Positions 21,890 to 35,322 of a DNA stretch of 64,000 bases are shown here, piece after piece. The stretch's first letter is position 1. Each line of letters opens with the position of its first letter. The notes under the pieces are model-generated. The model saw only the letters and a program-made list of their open reading frames with translations. It searched no databases and was not told where the DNA came from. Location of the stretch: NCBI GenBank assembly GCA_036971475.1, contig JBAIZL010000003.1, positions 85,422,042 through 85,486,041 on the forward strand. The letters are read 5' to 3'. This stretch comes from Prosapia bicincta. Its lineage: Eukaryota; Arthropoda; Insecta; Hemiptera; Cercopidae. Made by a program: the position numbers and the translations under genes.

Positions 21890-22215
21890 AGGTCTACAGC
21901 TTAACAACGGGTATCCATGACAACTAAGTATATGCAGGAAGCGTTTATGACTGTCAAAACGCTGACAGCTGTTTCGTCTAAGGTAATAAAACATAGTATT
22001 TTAACTCGTGTGAAATTCAACACCTGCGTATAGTTCCAAAATCTGATGGAAAAGCCAACATCACGTACAAAGCCCATCTGCAGTGACAGGATACAAAAAT
22101 GTAGCAAATAAAAAACATTTGTCAACAAATGCGGGCGCGTAATGTGACAAAAACGCTCACAAGCTAACGTTAAATCTCGTGAAAACAAATATTTTTCAAG
22201 CTATCATGTGTTCAA
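21890..22215 (-). repeat. Dispersed repeat family D, copy 2
   Basis: Inverted relative to copy 1 at 15,390. The core from GTATCCTGTCACTGCAG to TTTTCCATCAGATT is almost identical over about 55 bp. In this copy the frame is open for 95 codons (22,188-21,901) and reads LQMGFVRDVGFSIRFWNYTQVLNFTRV. Copy 1 has a stop in the same frame, so coding function is unproven. Confidence 0.8.
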
Positions 22216-22474
22216 ACGAGAAACATTTCACACCAGATGGTCCAAGTAATACAATTTTAAATATATTATTGCAAAAATGAACACTCTGATTACGAAAAAT
22301 TAATAGAAAACTCTAAACACAATATTTACTCACACTGAAATGTATACCATGTTTACATGGATTTATTTAAATTTTCTTACAAATAATATTTGGAGGGGAA
22401 AGTACTTGATATTACTTATATAACATCCAATCGTAAACAATATCTACGAATTTCGTTTTTTTTTTTTGTGAGCA

Positions 22475-24375
22475 GACGCTTTATCATTTGCTTTGGAGTC
22501 AGTAGACTATTCACCGCTTGACTCTGGATTTTGCTGAGTGTTCATTTGGTTTTTAAGTGAGTAGACTGTTTATCACTTGATTTGGAGTGAGTAGACGTTT
22601 TAACATCGGTTTTAGGAGGGGGCAGACAGTTCATCATTTAATTTTGGTGTGAACAGACAATTCACCTCTTGATTTGGAGTGAGCAGACCATTCACAGTTT
22701 ATTTTTGGAGTGGGAAGATAGTTCGCCAATTGATTTTAGTGTGAGTAGACAGTTCACCATTTGTTTTAAAGTGGTACGACAGTTCATCATTTAATTTTGG
22801 AGTGAACCGACAATTCACCTCTTGATTTGGAGTGAGCAGACCATTCACAGTTTGTTTTTGGAATGGGAAGATAGTTCACCATTTGATTTTAGTGTGAGTA
22901 GACAGTTCACCATTTGTTTTAAAGTGGTAAGACAGATTATCATTTAATTTTGGAGTGAACAGGCAATTCACCCTTTGATTTGGAGTGAGCAGACCATTCA
23001 CAGTTTGTTTTTGGAGTGGGAAGATAGTTCACCATTTGATTTTAGTGTGAGTAGACAGTTCACCATTTGTTTTAAAGTGGTAAGACAGTTTATCATTTAA
23101 TTTTGGAGTGAACAGACAATTCACCTCTTGATTTGGAGTGAGCAGACCATTCACAGTTTGTTTTTGGAGTGGGAAGATAGTTCGCCAATTGATTTTAGTG
23201 TGAGTAGACAGTTCACCATTTGTTTTAAAGTGGTACGACAGTTCATCATTTAATTTTGGAGTGAACAGACAATTCACCTTTTAATTTGGAGTGAGCAGAC
23301 CGTTCACAGTTTGTTTTTGGAGTGGGAAGATAGTTCACCAATTGATTTTAGTGTGAGTAGACAGTTCACCATTTGTTTTGAAGTGGTAAGACAGTTCATC
23401 ATTTAATTTTGGAGTGAACAGACAATTCACCTCTTGATTTGAAGTAAGCAGACCATTCACAGTTTGTTTTTGGAGTGGGAAGATAGTTCGCCAATTGATT
23501 TTAGTGTGAGTAGACAGTTCACCATTTGTTTTAAAGTGGTAAGACAGATTATCATTTAATTTCGGAGTGAACAGACAATTCACCCTTTGATTTGGAGTGA
23601 GCAGACCATTCACAGTTTGTTTTTGGAGTGGGAAGATAGTTCGCCAATTGATTTTAGTGTGAGTAGACAGTTCACCATTTGTTTTGAAGTGGTAAGACAG
23701 TTCATCATTTAATTTTGGAGTGAACAGACAATTCACCTCTTGATTTGGAGTAAGCAGACCATTCACAGTTTGTTTTTGGAGTGGGAAGATAGTTCGCCAA
23801 TTGATATTAGTGTGAGTAGACAGTTCACCATTTGTTTTAAAGTGGTACGACAGTTCATCATTTAATTTTGGAGTGAATAGACAGTTCACCTCTTGATTTG
23901 GAGTGAGCAGACTATTCACAATTTGTTTTTGGAGTGGGAATATAGTTCGCCAATTGATTTTAGTGTGAGTAGACAGTTCACCATTTGTTTTAAAGTGGTA
24001 CGACAGTTCATCATTTAATTTTGGAGTGAACAGACAATTCACCTCTTGATTTGGAGTGAGCAGACCATTCACAGTTTGTTTTTGGAGTGGGAAGATAGTT
24101 CACCATTTGATTTTAGTGTGAGAAGACAGTTCACCATTTGTTTTAAAGTGGTAAGACAGTTCATCATTTAATTTTGGAGTGAACAGACAATTCAACTCTT
24201 GATTTGGAGTGAGCAGACTATTCACAGTTTGTTTTTGGAGTGGGAAGATAGTTCACCATTTGATTTTAGTGTGAGTAGACAGTTCACCATTTGTTTTAAA
24301 GTGGTACGACAGTTCATCATTTAATTTTGGAGTGAACAGACAGTTCACCATTTGATCTTGAAGTGAACAGTAATG
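22475..24375. repeat. 153-bp minisatellite, about 12 copies
   Basis: GAGCAGACC starts at 22681, 22834, 22987, 23140 and 23293 and continues at 153 bp. Each unit holds five ~30-bp sub-units of the form GAGTGAACAGACAATTCACC. Because 153 is a multiple of three, the minus strand stays open for 245 codons (24,072-23,335) and 82 codons (23,277-23,029). These read a 51-residue repeat with LLTPNQEVNCLFTPKLNDEL and YHFKTNGELSTHTKINW segments. Breaks come from CGA-to-TGA changes in some units. I treat the frame as a by-product of repeat length. Confidence 0.95.
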
Positions 24376-24379
24376 TAAT

Positions 24380-25345
24380 TTTAACTTGGGTTTTGAAACC
24401 GAATCCGTTAAATATCATGAAAGTTTTGGTGAAATAGATTATTGTTTTGTAGATTTTTAGATTGTAAATTGAGATGAATTGTATATTTTTGAATAAATTT
24501 TCGAATTAGAGAAATAATAATTTAAGATTTGTCAGATGTGTTTACTAAATTAATTATATTTTAATTTACGTATTTGTAATAATTTATTAAAATTAAATTT
24601 GTGGTAAAATGTATTGAACCGAAATAAAGAAACTAATTTTTAATTTGATTAAAAAAAGATATTTTTGTTATTTTCAATAAAAAGATTGAAATGCAAATGC
24701 AAAGGCAGCCTAAGGTTCAAATCAATTTGACCTTACCTAATCTAACCTGACTAGGCCTATAACCTTTTCAGTTCTCGGATTTTTTTGTTTTTTTAAAGGT
24801 ATATTAATAATGAGAAAGTTATATGTATTGTTTCATACATTTCCCATGCAATTGCAAGTTATATTTAATACAATATATGCTTTACAGGTATTGAGTAATT
24901 AATTTTGTAAAACATTGATGTGTTTGCATTTTATGAGATTATTGATTATGTATGCATTTTAATAGACAGTTGAGTAGCTTAGAAGTTTTGTAAAAAGATG
25001 ATTTTATTAAAATAATTCTTGAAAACTTTTTTATCTATATAAAGTATTTAAAACAATTTTACACTGTAAAATATAAGTAAATTTCTATATCGAAGTAAAA
25101 AAATATTTTGATAAAAACAATATTTTACATTATTGTAATTTATTGTTTATTTTCATTTCATAATACAACTATCTTGTACAATCCGGAACAATGGTAAACA
25201 TGCTGTAATTTCCTTACAGAATTCACTGCTCTAGATATAATAGCGTAAAGAGTTAATTATTAGCAAGTTAGGTTTTTTTATTAGAGTCCAATCACTAGTC
25301 CTCTGGCAAAATGTGCAAGTAATGCTACAAATTCTCTCTGGGGTC
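24380..25345. other. No gene seen
   Basis: Very AT-rich. It holds a short hairpin TAAGGTTCAAAT/ATTTGACCTTA near 24,710-24,734 beside a CCTAATCTAACC run. Nothing else is supported. Confidence 0.5.
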
Positions 25346-25355
25346 ATATGTGTTC

Positions 25356-25942
<587 letters not shown>

Positions 25943-25944
25943 TT

Positions 25945-26420
25945 CTTTTTTACCAAAGACTTTTTGCCACTGACAGAATGAAACTCTAAAAGTTTCGAAA
26001 GGAACAATGATCACAGTTTAGACCTTGGACATTAGGAATGAGTAAATCTTAGGGTTTACTGAGTAATAGTGAACTTTACCGATATTACACGTATCATGAG
26101 TTGTGTCGATAATATCTTTGCTCACAAAGAATATCAACTCACAATTAATGTTTTCAACACGTTTCAATTGATCATTGACTGTCATTGAAACGCTTACGAG
26201 AGAATAAATTATTTATTGTGAGATGTTTAATTATATTATCAATAACTACAATATTTCTCTCTATTTTGTTACCTCTTTTTAGGAGCTGAGTGTTTTTACA
26301 TATAATCACATTAAAGGGGGTTTATTTCAAATATGAAACATTGTGAAAATTTGAAAAAGATATTCATTTGCAAAATCTTTTAACGTAAAAATTTATTACG
26401 TTAATAAATTAGCTCCAGAG
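25945..26420. other. No gene seen
   Basis: AT-rich unique sequence without supported features. Confidence 0.45.
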
Positions 26421-26765
26421 CTATGTCTATGATGGAATAAGTTTATAAACTGTATCACAAAAAGACATTAGTTGGTGATAATATTGTATGTATATTTGGT
26501 CGCTAATTCCCGTCAGGGACGTGGGCTTGCTAATTGCGTCTATAGCCATTAAGACGTGCTGCTTTAATATTAATGCCGCTAAAGTACTCGAGAGGGTTGA
26601 GGCATTGCTTGCCGTATAGACGGGCATAGATATAGTATAAGTAGCGGGTACAGTGCCTGGTTAATCTTAGCGAAAGTTGCCGCGAGTTTAGGCCACGTTC
26701 TGGCGTTATAATAACTCTTGCAGTACAGTGTCGCAGGTCGTCTCACATAATCAATTAATCAAGTG
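26420..26765. other. Single-copy GC-balanced island
   Basis: About 340 bp of unique sequence with balanced GC, many CpGs and no long frame (for example 26,505-26,740). The 66-codon minus frame at 26,627-26,427 has no recognisable domain. Composition contrasts with AT-rich flanks. Candidate conserved non-coding element. Confidence 0.35.
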
Positions 26766-26941
26766 AGTTGCCCTAACATTTGGATAACCCTAGCTTTACC
26801 TAAACATGTAAATTAAGAGGTTATTTATTAGGAGCAAGCTGCAATTTCAAATTGTCAAACATTTAAAAGTTAATAAATTTTATTTGAACAAATGGTTTAA
26901 TCACAATCGTAGTTCTTGCAGGGGCTTAACGTCTGTGGCAG

Positions 26942-27684
26942 TGATTCCCAACAAAATATTTTCAAGGATCCTCTCATCGGTCGGTATATTCATAAGCATC
27001 CCTTAAATTCCTAAACGTAAATTACAGATTACTTGCAAAATAATTTGAGTTATATTAGTTATTAGTAGGTAATTTATGGTTTGCCTCCCCACCTACTTTA
27101 AGGGGAAACTGTTCTTACATTTGAAAATTAATTTGATGCTACCACATGCTTATTACAAATACATCAAGAGTGTTTTATTTTTATTTAAGATACAAACAGT
27201 AAAACTATCAACAGGTTAACGTTTGTAGGTCCAGGCAAAGTTCATTAAACTTATTTATATTAATATTTTGTTTGGAATAAGGAGTTAATAAAGTGAAAAC
27301 AATCATCACAAATCTGTTTTATTTATGATAAACAGAGAAAATTATTGAATAAAAGTATAATAAGGATATTGATAATATTATTAGTTCAAAATTATTATGC
27401 AATGAAATTGTAACGACTCACAACTTAGCAATAATTTCAGTGAGATGAGTTGAATCTGTCCTTAGAGAACATGATTTCAGAAATGTTAGGTTCCATTAGT
27501 GACACTTTTACTCTGAAATCATACTGTATATCAAACCGATGTCTGTATTCAAGTTTCTTGAAGCATGTAATTACGGATACGGTCGTAGCGAACGTGTTAA
27601 ATAAAAATAATTTAATTTCAGGAACATCTCACGGACCCCTAAGACAATGCCAGACGATGACCACCTGTTTGTAACTACTGGCAT
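26942..27684. mobile_element. hAT-like non-autonomous element
   Basis: The left end CAGTGATTCCCAAC (26,940-26,953) matches the CAGTGGTTCCCAAC ends of ZBED/Buster-type hAT elements. The right end carries CACGGACCCCTA and CCTGTTTGTAACTACTGG (about 27,632-27,684), a diverged form of the same end inverted. No clear 8-bp target duplication remains. The 74-codon frame inside (27,450-27,674) shows no transposase motif, so it is a MITE or an internally deleted copy. Confidence 0.5.
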
Positions 27685-27954
27685 ATAGGAGTCGTAGTGG
27701 CGCAGTTCTTGTAGTAGCTACACTAATCGATCACCTGTTTGAAGTGATTAATATAAAAATAAATTGGAAACTTTATATAAACATCGTTTATCTTATATAA
27801 TTATGTGTTAAGGCGTGATTACTTCTTTTAGCTCATTTTAACAGAAACGTTGTACGAAGACAGTCTTCGAGTTGGCGTCACCAACACATTTGCATAGTAG
27901 TATATAAGTGCTGTATACAACCATTTTTTATCTTAAATTAAGTATACATAATAT

Positions 27955-28610
27955 GATTTCTTCAAACAGCTGATTTTGTGTTGTAGGTTATGTTTTGGAA
28001 CAGCTGTTTTAATATGTAGGCTATGTTAGTTTATACATTATGCACAATTAATTTTACATAATAACGTTACAATATTAACAAATAAAATATTTTTATCAGT
28101 TAATGAACATAATAATTGGTAAATGTAGAGATTCGATAACTAACATAATTGTATATTGTTTACAGGTAAGACGCCTGTGATAAGATATTAAATTCTACAC
28201 AAGAATTACTATACATATGTAAGTACTTTAGGTAAATAAATTTGCAATGTATATTTTAAAATGTTTGTAGCCGAGTATTACATAATATTACAAATCATGA
28301 ACGCAGGATTCTACGTTGTTTGCTCGCGAGAGTTTTGTAAACTATGCAGTACTTCCTGGCGAGGCTACTACACTATAGCGGTTTATTCTTAAGATGCTAG
28401 ATAATGACTTTTGAACTGCTATGTGTGATAAATGTTACTACAATTAATCCTATATAATGATGATTAGCAATATATTTTTATTTAAGTTTTTGAAATGAAA
28501 ACTTCCTTAGGCATGACTGACATTTTTTAAAGATCGATTTCAATTAAATTCGTTTAATGAAATTAGTATACTTTATATTTTTCAACATTCATTAAAGGTT
28601 TTCTGTTAAC
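27955..28610 (+). repeat. Dispersed repeat family C, copy 2
   Basis: It starts with AAACAGCTGATTTTGTGTTG and GGAACAGCTGTTTTAA, and ends with GAAAACTTCCTTAGGC ... GGTTTTCTGTTAAC next to the 50-bp array. This is the longest copy, about 650 bp. The paired AACAGCTG/CAGCTGTT words can form a hairpin at the left end. No protein recognised. A GC-richer patch at 28,290-28,370 lies inside. Confidence 0.75.
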
Positions 28611-29437
28611 TACACACTAATTACAATATGTAGATTTTATTAACTATTACCTACGTTCTCCTAATACTAATTACAATATGTAGATTTTATTAACTATTAC
28701 CTTCATTCTCCTAATACTTTTACCATATGTAGATTTTATTAACTATTACCTACGTTCTCCTAATACTAATTACAATATGTAGATTTTATTAACTATTACC
28801 TACATTCTCCTAATACTAATTACAATATGTAGATTTTATTAACTATTACCTACATTCCCCTAATACTAATTACAATATGTAGATTTTATTAACTATTACC
28901 TACATTCTCCTAATACTAATTACAATATGTAGATTTTATTAACTATTACCTACATTCTCCTAATACTAATTACAATATGTAGATTTTATTAATTATTACC
29001 TACATTCTCCTAATACTAATTACAATATGTAGATTTTATTAACTATTACCTACATTCTCCTAATACTAATTACAATATGTAGATTTTATTAACTATTACC
29101 TACATTCTCCTAATACTAATTACAATATGTAGATTTTATTAATTATTACCTTCATTCTCCTAATACTAATTACAATATGTAGATTTTATTAACTATTACC
29201 TACATTCTCCTAATACTAATTACAATATGTAGATTTTACTAACTATTACCTACATTCTCCTAATACTAATTACAATATGTAGATTTTAATAACTATTACC
29301 TACATTCTCCTAATACTAATTACAATATGTAGATTTTACTAACTATTACCTACATTCTCCTAATACTAATTACAATATGTAGATTTTAATAACTATTACC
29401 TACATTTTCCTAATACTAATTACAATATGTAGATTTT
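28611..29437. repeat. 50-bp tandem array (TACAATATGTAGATTTTATT)
   Basis: TAATACTAAT recurs every 50 bp (for example 28,861, 28,911) for about 16-17 units, most differing by zero to three bases. It lies exactly between two copies of family C and starts within the end of copy 2, so it may have grown from a family C terminus. Confidence 0.97.
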
Positions 29438-29444
29438 ATTACAT

Positions 29445-29700
29445 TATTCAAATGAATTATCCACTGATTTGCTTTTCAGGTTATGTTGTAGAACAGCTGT
29501 TTTACACGAAGGTTGTGTCATATAGCTTAAAATATTTGTATAAAATATTTGTCATTAGATATTTCAATAAACCTCACTACAATTATTTCAATATAATGAT
29601 TAGTTATTTTTTAAATTTCAATTTTTATAATGAAAACCTCTGTTTGATAGTTTGTTTTCCGGTTATAAATCCAGTGAGAGATAGAGAATTTTTAGACAAG
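29445..29700 (+). repeat. Dispersed repeat family C, copy 3
   Basis: GGTTATGTTGTAGAACAGCT and the later TACAATTATTTCAATATAAT and AATGAAAACCTC blocks match copies 1 and 2 in order. A 100-codon frame (29,452-29,754) covers it but is not conserved in the other copies. Confidence 0.65.
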
Positions 29701-30040
29701 ATAATCGATAGTATGATTGGCACTGAACGATCCATTACAATAATTTACAGTTAGATCTTTCGCTATTCTAGGAAGATCTATTTCAGTACAAAGTACAAAA
29801 AAAAGAAATCTTTTCTCTACCTATTGTTATTTTGTGTAGAATGTTATTTTAAGAGTGATGAAAACGGAAAGGAATTAACATTGCTTACGTATTTTCAATC
29901 TTTTTGGCACAATAAAATTGAATAAGAATTGAAACAACACACAAATACGCTATGTTAATATTTGATATAGTGCATATGATTATACGACGAGAATCTTTTA
30001 ACACTTATACAATCGGTCACAACCAACACAAACTCTCGCT
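29701..30040. other. No gene seen
   Basis: AT-rich spacer before the CA tract. Confidence 0.4.
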
Positions 30041-30045
30041 CGCAC

Positions 30046-30670
<625 letters not shown>

Positions 30671-30671
30671 A

Positions 30672-30850
30672 TCAAAATGTCTTACAATGTGATTATCATC
30701 AGAGGTCCTACTACAGTTAAAAAACCTAGAATGTTCAATACAGTTAATTTACAAACTAACTGTAAATTAGTTAGTCTTGCAGTCGCCCTAGATTTGTATT
30801 TGTATTGCAGTAGGAACTTCGCTGATAATCATTGTACCTAGGGGTTCAAT
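30672..30850. repeat. Degenerate fold-back, PLE-like
   Basis: The left arm (about 30,682-30,718) holds ACAATGTGATTATCATCAG and CCTACTACAGT. The complement of the right arm (about 30,806-30,846) holds ACAATGATTATCAGCG and CCTACTGCAAT. Between them TAATTTACA and TGTAAATTA form a central hairpin. Read outward, the left arm carries CTGATGATAATC, the sort of word seen at PLE ends, but a GAAA partner is lost. Confidence 0.5.
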
Positions 30851-32080
30851 GTTGGGAACTTTATTAATTACTTAATTTTTAATAGTGTTTGACAAATTGG
30901 GATTTCTGTTTGATAGTTTAATTGTATTATTACCATTTGGTTGATTATTTTAATTTTATTAATTTGAATGTTGTCTTTATTTGATTTTTTAAAATCTTAT
31001 TTTCCACTTGTCTGTCTATGTGTGTCGTTATTGTTAGGTTTTATAATTATAAGTTTTGTCAGAATCACAAAGGAAGACCTATACGGTCGCCTGTGTAAGA
31101 AAGTCAGATCGTGTAAGACACTTCCAAGACTCTGTGACTGCTGCCACAAACATAGACAACGTTAACAATACAAGAAGGTATTGTGCTTATTAAGTTACAA
31201 TCTTGAGTAACTTGGATTATTTGTTATTTTTTATTATTTTTGTGGTATTAGAGCTCTTTTCAATATTTTCATTGTAATACAAGAAGGTAGTTTAGTGTTT
31301 ATAAACAACCGAACCGTATACTAAAGAGCAAAGGCCAAAGAAATAAGAATACGTTGCCATAAATTAAAATTTTGAAAATCCAAAAATAACCCAACAAAAT
31401 ATACAAATTTTAAAAACTCAAAATAGTTAAACCTGGCGATGAATAAGGCATTCACGATTACGGAAAAATAATAAAACTTGATTGTAACGCCCGAAAAAGT
31501 TGAAATCTTTGGAAAAACAAAAAAATAGCTTCAAACATTTATGCATGTTATAAAAAAACGTTTTTTTTTATAATATAGAGTACCATGTCATACTTAATTC
31601 TTCATGACATTAAGATTGATTTGGTAATAACAAAATAAAATTTGATAACATTAAGATAATTTGTAGACAAGTGAAATAACCTTTTTTTTGTATGCAGTTG
31701 CATCGCTGCACGGAACAACGAGACTTACGTCACATAAGAACTGTTAATTGTGGATTAGTAAACTTTTTTTAAAAAAATCCATTGTTACCAAAGAAGTAAC
31801 AATTAAGTAGCTTTATAGCTTTACCAATAAGTAGCTTTATTGTTGTAGTAGTATAAATTAGTGGTACTTTTTATAAAAATATCTGATTATATAAAGTTTC
31901 AAGAGGGTTTTAAAATGAGGTCGAATGTTTTCTTTTTTAAAAATTTTTAATTATTATATCACAAGTGTTATTATTTCTATGTTCTTGAGAATTAACTGTA
32001 TCAACAAGCATAATTTTGTGTTGTATCTGATATCGAAAACTTCAGGATAGACGATTATTACTAACATTTATGCGTTTTGC
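30851..32080. other. No gene firmly supported
   Basis: AT-rich. One frame at 30,968-31,165 starts with ATG and reads 65 residues. It has a hydrophobic stretch (PLVCLCVSLLLGFIIISFV) followed by a basic, Cys-rich tail (CKTLPRLCDCCHKHRQR). It could be a chance frame or part of an exon. I do not call it a gene. Confidence 0.35.
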
Positions 32081-32084
32081 AAAT

Positions 32085-33285
32085 ATTAAAAAACTTTTAA
32101 TAAAATTTTAAAACTTTCTTTTTGCAAAATTTGTATTTTTTACTTATTTGAACTGTTACAGTCGGGATTCGATTATCAAAACGTCAATTATCCGAAACGT
32201 GAAATATCCGAACATGGAAAAAATACGCTGAAAGTAAACTTTGTTTAGCGAGCCTCACAATTTAGAGTATATACAGGCCGTGGTAGGTGGAACATTTCCT
32301 AAGTTATGTGTTAACAATTATTTCTTGCCTTTTTTTACAATGACTGTACATAAATGATGTGTTACGTGTATTTTATATCTAAATATTACACTTTTTGTAC
32401 ACAATTTAATAATACTTACAGTAGCTTATTATACACGTTATCATGCATTTATGTAATTACGTCTATGTAATTATGTACAGCATTTTCTCACGTCTTCATG
32501 TTTTTTTTTTATTATGCCTTTGATGTTAATGTTATGTGATTATCCGCACCTCCATTATCCGAATCGTCAGTAATCCGAACATGTAAAATACGCTGAAAGC
32601 AAATATTAAAACGCTTTAATAATAATATCAAACTTTTTTATAAATAATATGTATTTTGTACCTATTCGATCATTTACAGTCGGGTTTCGATTATCCGCAC
32701 TTTCATTATCCGAATCGTCAGTAATACGAACAAGTAAAATATGCTGAAAGCAAATATTGTTTATAAAGAAGCACATGATGTAGTGTAGAGACGGCGTAGT
32801 GAGTGGAACATTTCCTAAGTTATGTTAACAATTATTACTTGTTGTTCTTTGCAATGGTCGTAGAATTATACATAAATACTGTAGTTTGCGTATTTTATAT
32901 TTATTACAAGTTTATGTATGTTTTAACAACTAATGTTCACAGTTTAAAAATACTTGCAGTACGATTGGCCTTCACGTTATTATGTCTATGTCTGTGCAGT
33001 TATATAACAGAGTTTTCTCATGTCTTCTTGTTTTTTTTTTAATCATATATTTAACGTTAATGTTATTTAAAATATAGTGGTACAATAGGACTGCTCTTTA
33101 TTTAATAACCAATTTGTTGTTGTATTACAATAATAGAATTTCAAGTATTGCACGTATAGTTTAATGGTACATTAGAAATGTTTTGTAAAAGGTAAACTAT
33201 AGCTTTATATTTAATATAATATATATGTTTGATTATCCGAACAGACTTCGGTCCCAATTAGTTCGGATAATCGACTTTCTAATGT
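32085..33285 (+). mobile_element. Tandem pogo/Tigger-like element copies
   Basis: CAGTCGGGATTCGATTATC at 32,159 and CAGTCGGGTTTCGATTATCC at 32,677 each follow TA, the target of pogo-type elements, and start units 518 bp apart. Shared internal words are ATTATCCGAA, TACGCTGAAAG or TATGCTGAAAG, and GAACATTTCCTAAGTTATGT. A third internal start-like block lies at 32,545-32,600. The inverted counterpart GTTCGGATAATCGAC is at 33,261-33,275. No transposase frame is present, so these are non-autonomous copies. The 79-codon frame at 32,803-33,042 is not a transposase. Confidence 0.7.
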
Positions 33286-33620
33286 ATTAACTTCGCGCAA
33301 GTATGTTTTCTCCAGTTTTGCTTTTTAGTCGAATATATAGAGCCTTTGTGTTGTTTTTGTGTAATACTTTAATTCAATACGATTAAAATAGATATATTTC
33401 TTTATATTAAAACATCATATATATTTATATTTATTGGTTCTTAGTAATTATAAAGTTATATATCTATGCATTTATGAATCCTATATATAAAGTTAGACTG
33501 AATACAAATAGTAGAAGGTAAATAAATGGTGCTTGTACAGATATTTATATTTTGTGAAGTAATCGTTTATCTTTGTATATTGATTTACCTAAAGTTTAGA
33601 AATTGTTTCCATATCCAAAT
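33286..33620. other. No gene seen
   Basis: AT-rich, apparently unique. Confidence 0.4.
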
Positions 33621-34030
33621 ACCGTCAATAAGTAACCTGAAAATGTTGGAACACATACACGCATTTAATACGAAGCCTGATAAATGGCATCCGATAAATC
33701 ACGCCATTTCGAAACGGCGTCCGAACTGTCAGAAGAGAAACCGTGCTGTGATCGATGCGGGCAATATGAGGACGCTTCATAATAATGAAGTTTGCCAGGG
33801 TTATGAGTTGCCTTTTTAGCGTCGCTCGAAAAAAGTCAAGTGCCGAAGTTCCTTTTGTATTTGTCAGAAGTTTAAAATTCTTCCGTCGAAACTTTCCCAT
33901 TACCTCGGGCCATATTGTTCGACGCCCGTTTCTGCATAATTCAGAGTGAATTCGTTAAAGATGGTTGTGCCGCCATCTCTGTGGTAAAATCATAAAGCGA
34001 TCGATCCGCATAATATGTTGCACGATGAGG
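33621..34030. other. Single-copy island, open on both strands
   Basis: CpG-containing unique block. A 97-codon plus frame (33,526-33,819) and a 91-codon minus frame (33,900-33,625) overlap in it. Neither has a domain I recognise. Two long overlapping frames in non-repeat DNA are unusual for this AT-rich window. It could be an exon, a transposon piece or a conserved non-coding element. Confidence 0.3.
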
Positions 34031-34269
34031 TTTAGGGTGAAAACAGTTTTAAACTATAAAATTTACATTGTTACTGTTACCTTCTAACTGTGTTGTTAGC
34101 AAACATGCAGTAAATAATTTAATAATTTATGTTCTTCAGAAGCACTAAGCGAAATTTTGGTTAACATTTTTTTTCTATTTTAGTTTTTCAGTCACTTTGA
34201 TGTTTGTGTGTTGATTGTTATAACTGTAATATTTTTGCGTGTTGAATTCAAGTTAATTCACTTTAGTAT

Positions 34270-35259
34270 TATGTCCAACATATCTGTTTTACTTGTTATA
34301 ACTTCCTGAAAGTCTCAAGACTTAATTATAGTTTCAAATTTACTTATTAAAAACAAAATAATTTTAAAGCTTTACCTTATTTAATTTTAAATTCTTGTGC
34401 ATTACTTGAAAAGTTTTTCTTCTTCATATCGTTGACGAAAGGGGATGATTTTGTTTTAACTGGGAACGTATATACTGTTTTAATGAAATATATTTTTAGA
34501 AAATGTCTTAACATTGTACTAGACCTATAAATAACTCTATTATTTTTAGTAATATTTATCTTGACTTTTGCTTGTTTTGACTAGAAACGTGTAAAATATA
34601 TATTTTCAGATAATCCCAAATTTCTCTGTAATCAATGCTAATGGTTTAGAGATTTATAAATGTCTATTACTATTGATATTAATTATTGCCATTTTATTGA
34701 TTGTATTTGGTTTAACTGTAAATATATGAAATATATTTCATATAAAATGTCACTTGTCGCTTTATCAGTGTCATATACTTATATATGACTATTATTAATG
34801 ATAATAATTACTCTCATTTTATTTGCCCTAACTGTAAATATGTGAAATACATTTCTTAAAAAATGTCACTGTGTATCTTATAAAATGATGTCATAGATTT
34901 ATAAATTTTATTATTATTGGTAATAAATCTTGTTATTCTATTTATTTTATTTGTGTAAACGGAAACGTAGGAGATTTATATCACTGATGTTATACACCTT
35001 GAAACATATTCTACAAAATATCACTGATGCTAAAATTATAGTTTACTTACGTTACGCCTACTCAAAAGTAATAATTTACAGGTATATCACGTGGTATTAT
35101 TAGTAATTATTCCCTTTTATTGATTTTATCTGCCCAAACTGTAAATATGTGGTATGTATTTCTTATAAAATGTCACTTCTTTTTCTAAGAATTATAAATT
35201 TATATATTATTTTTATTAGTAATAGTTCTTGTCGTACGATTGATTTTATTTATCTAAAC

Positions 35260-35322
<63 letters not shown>

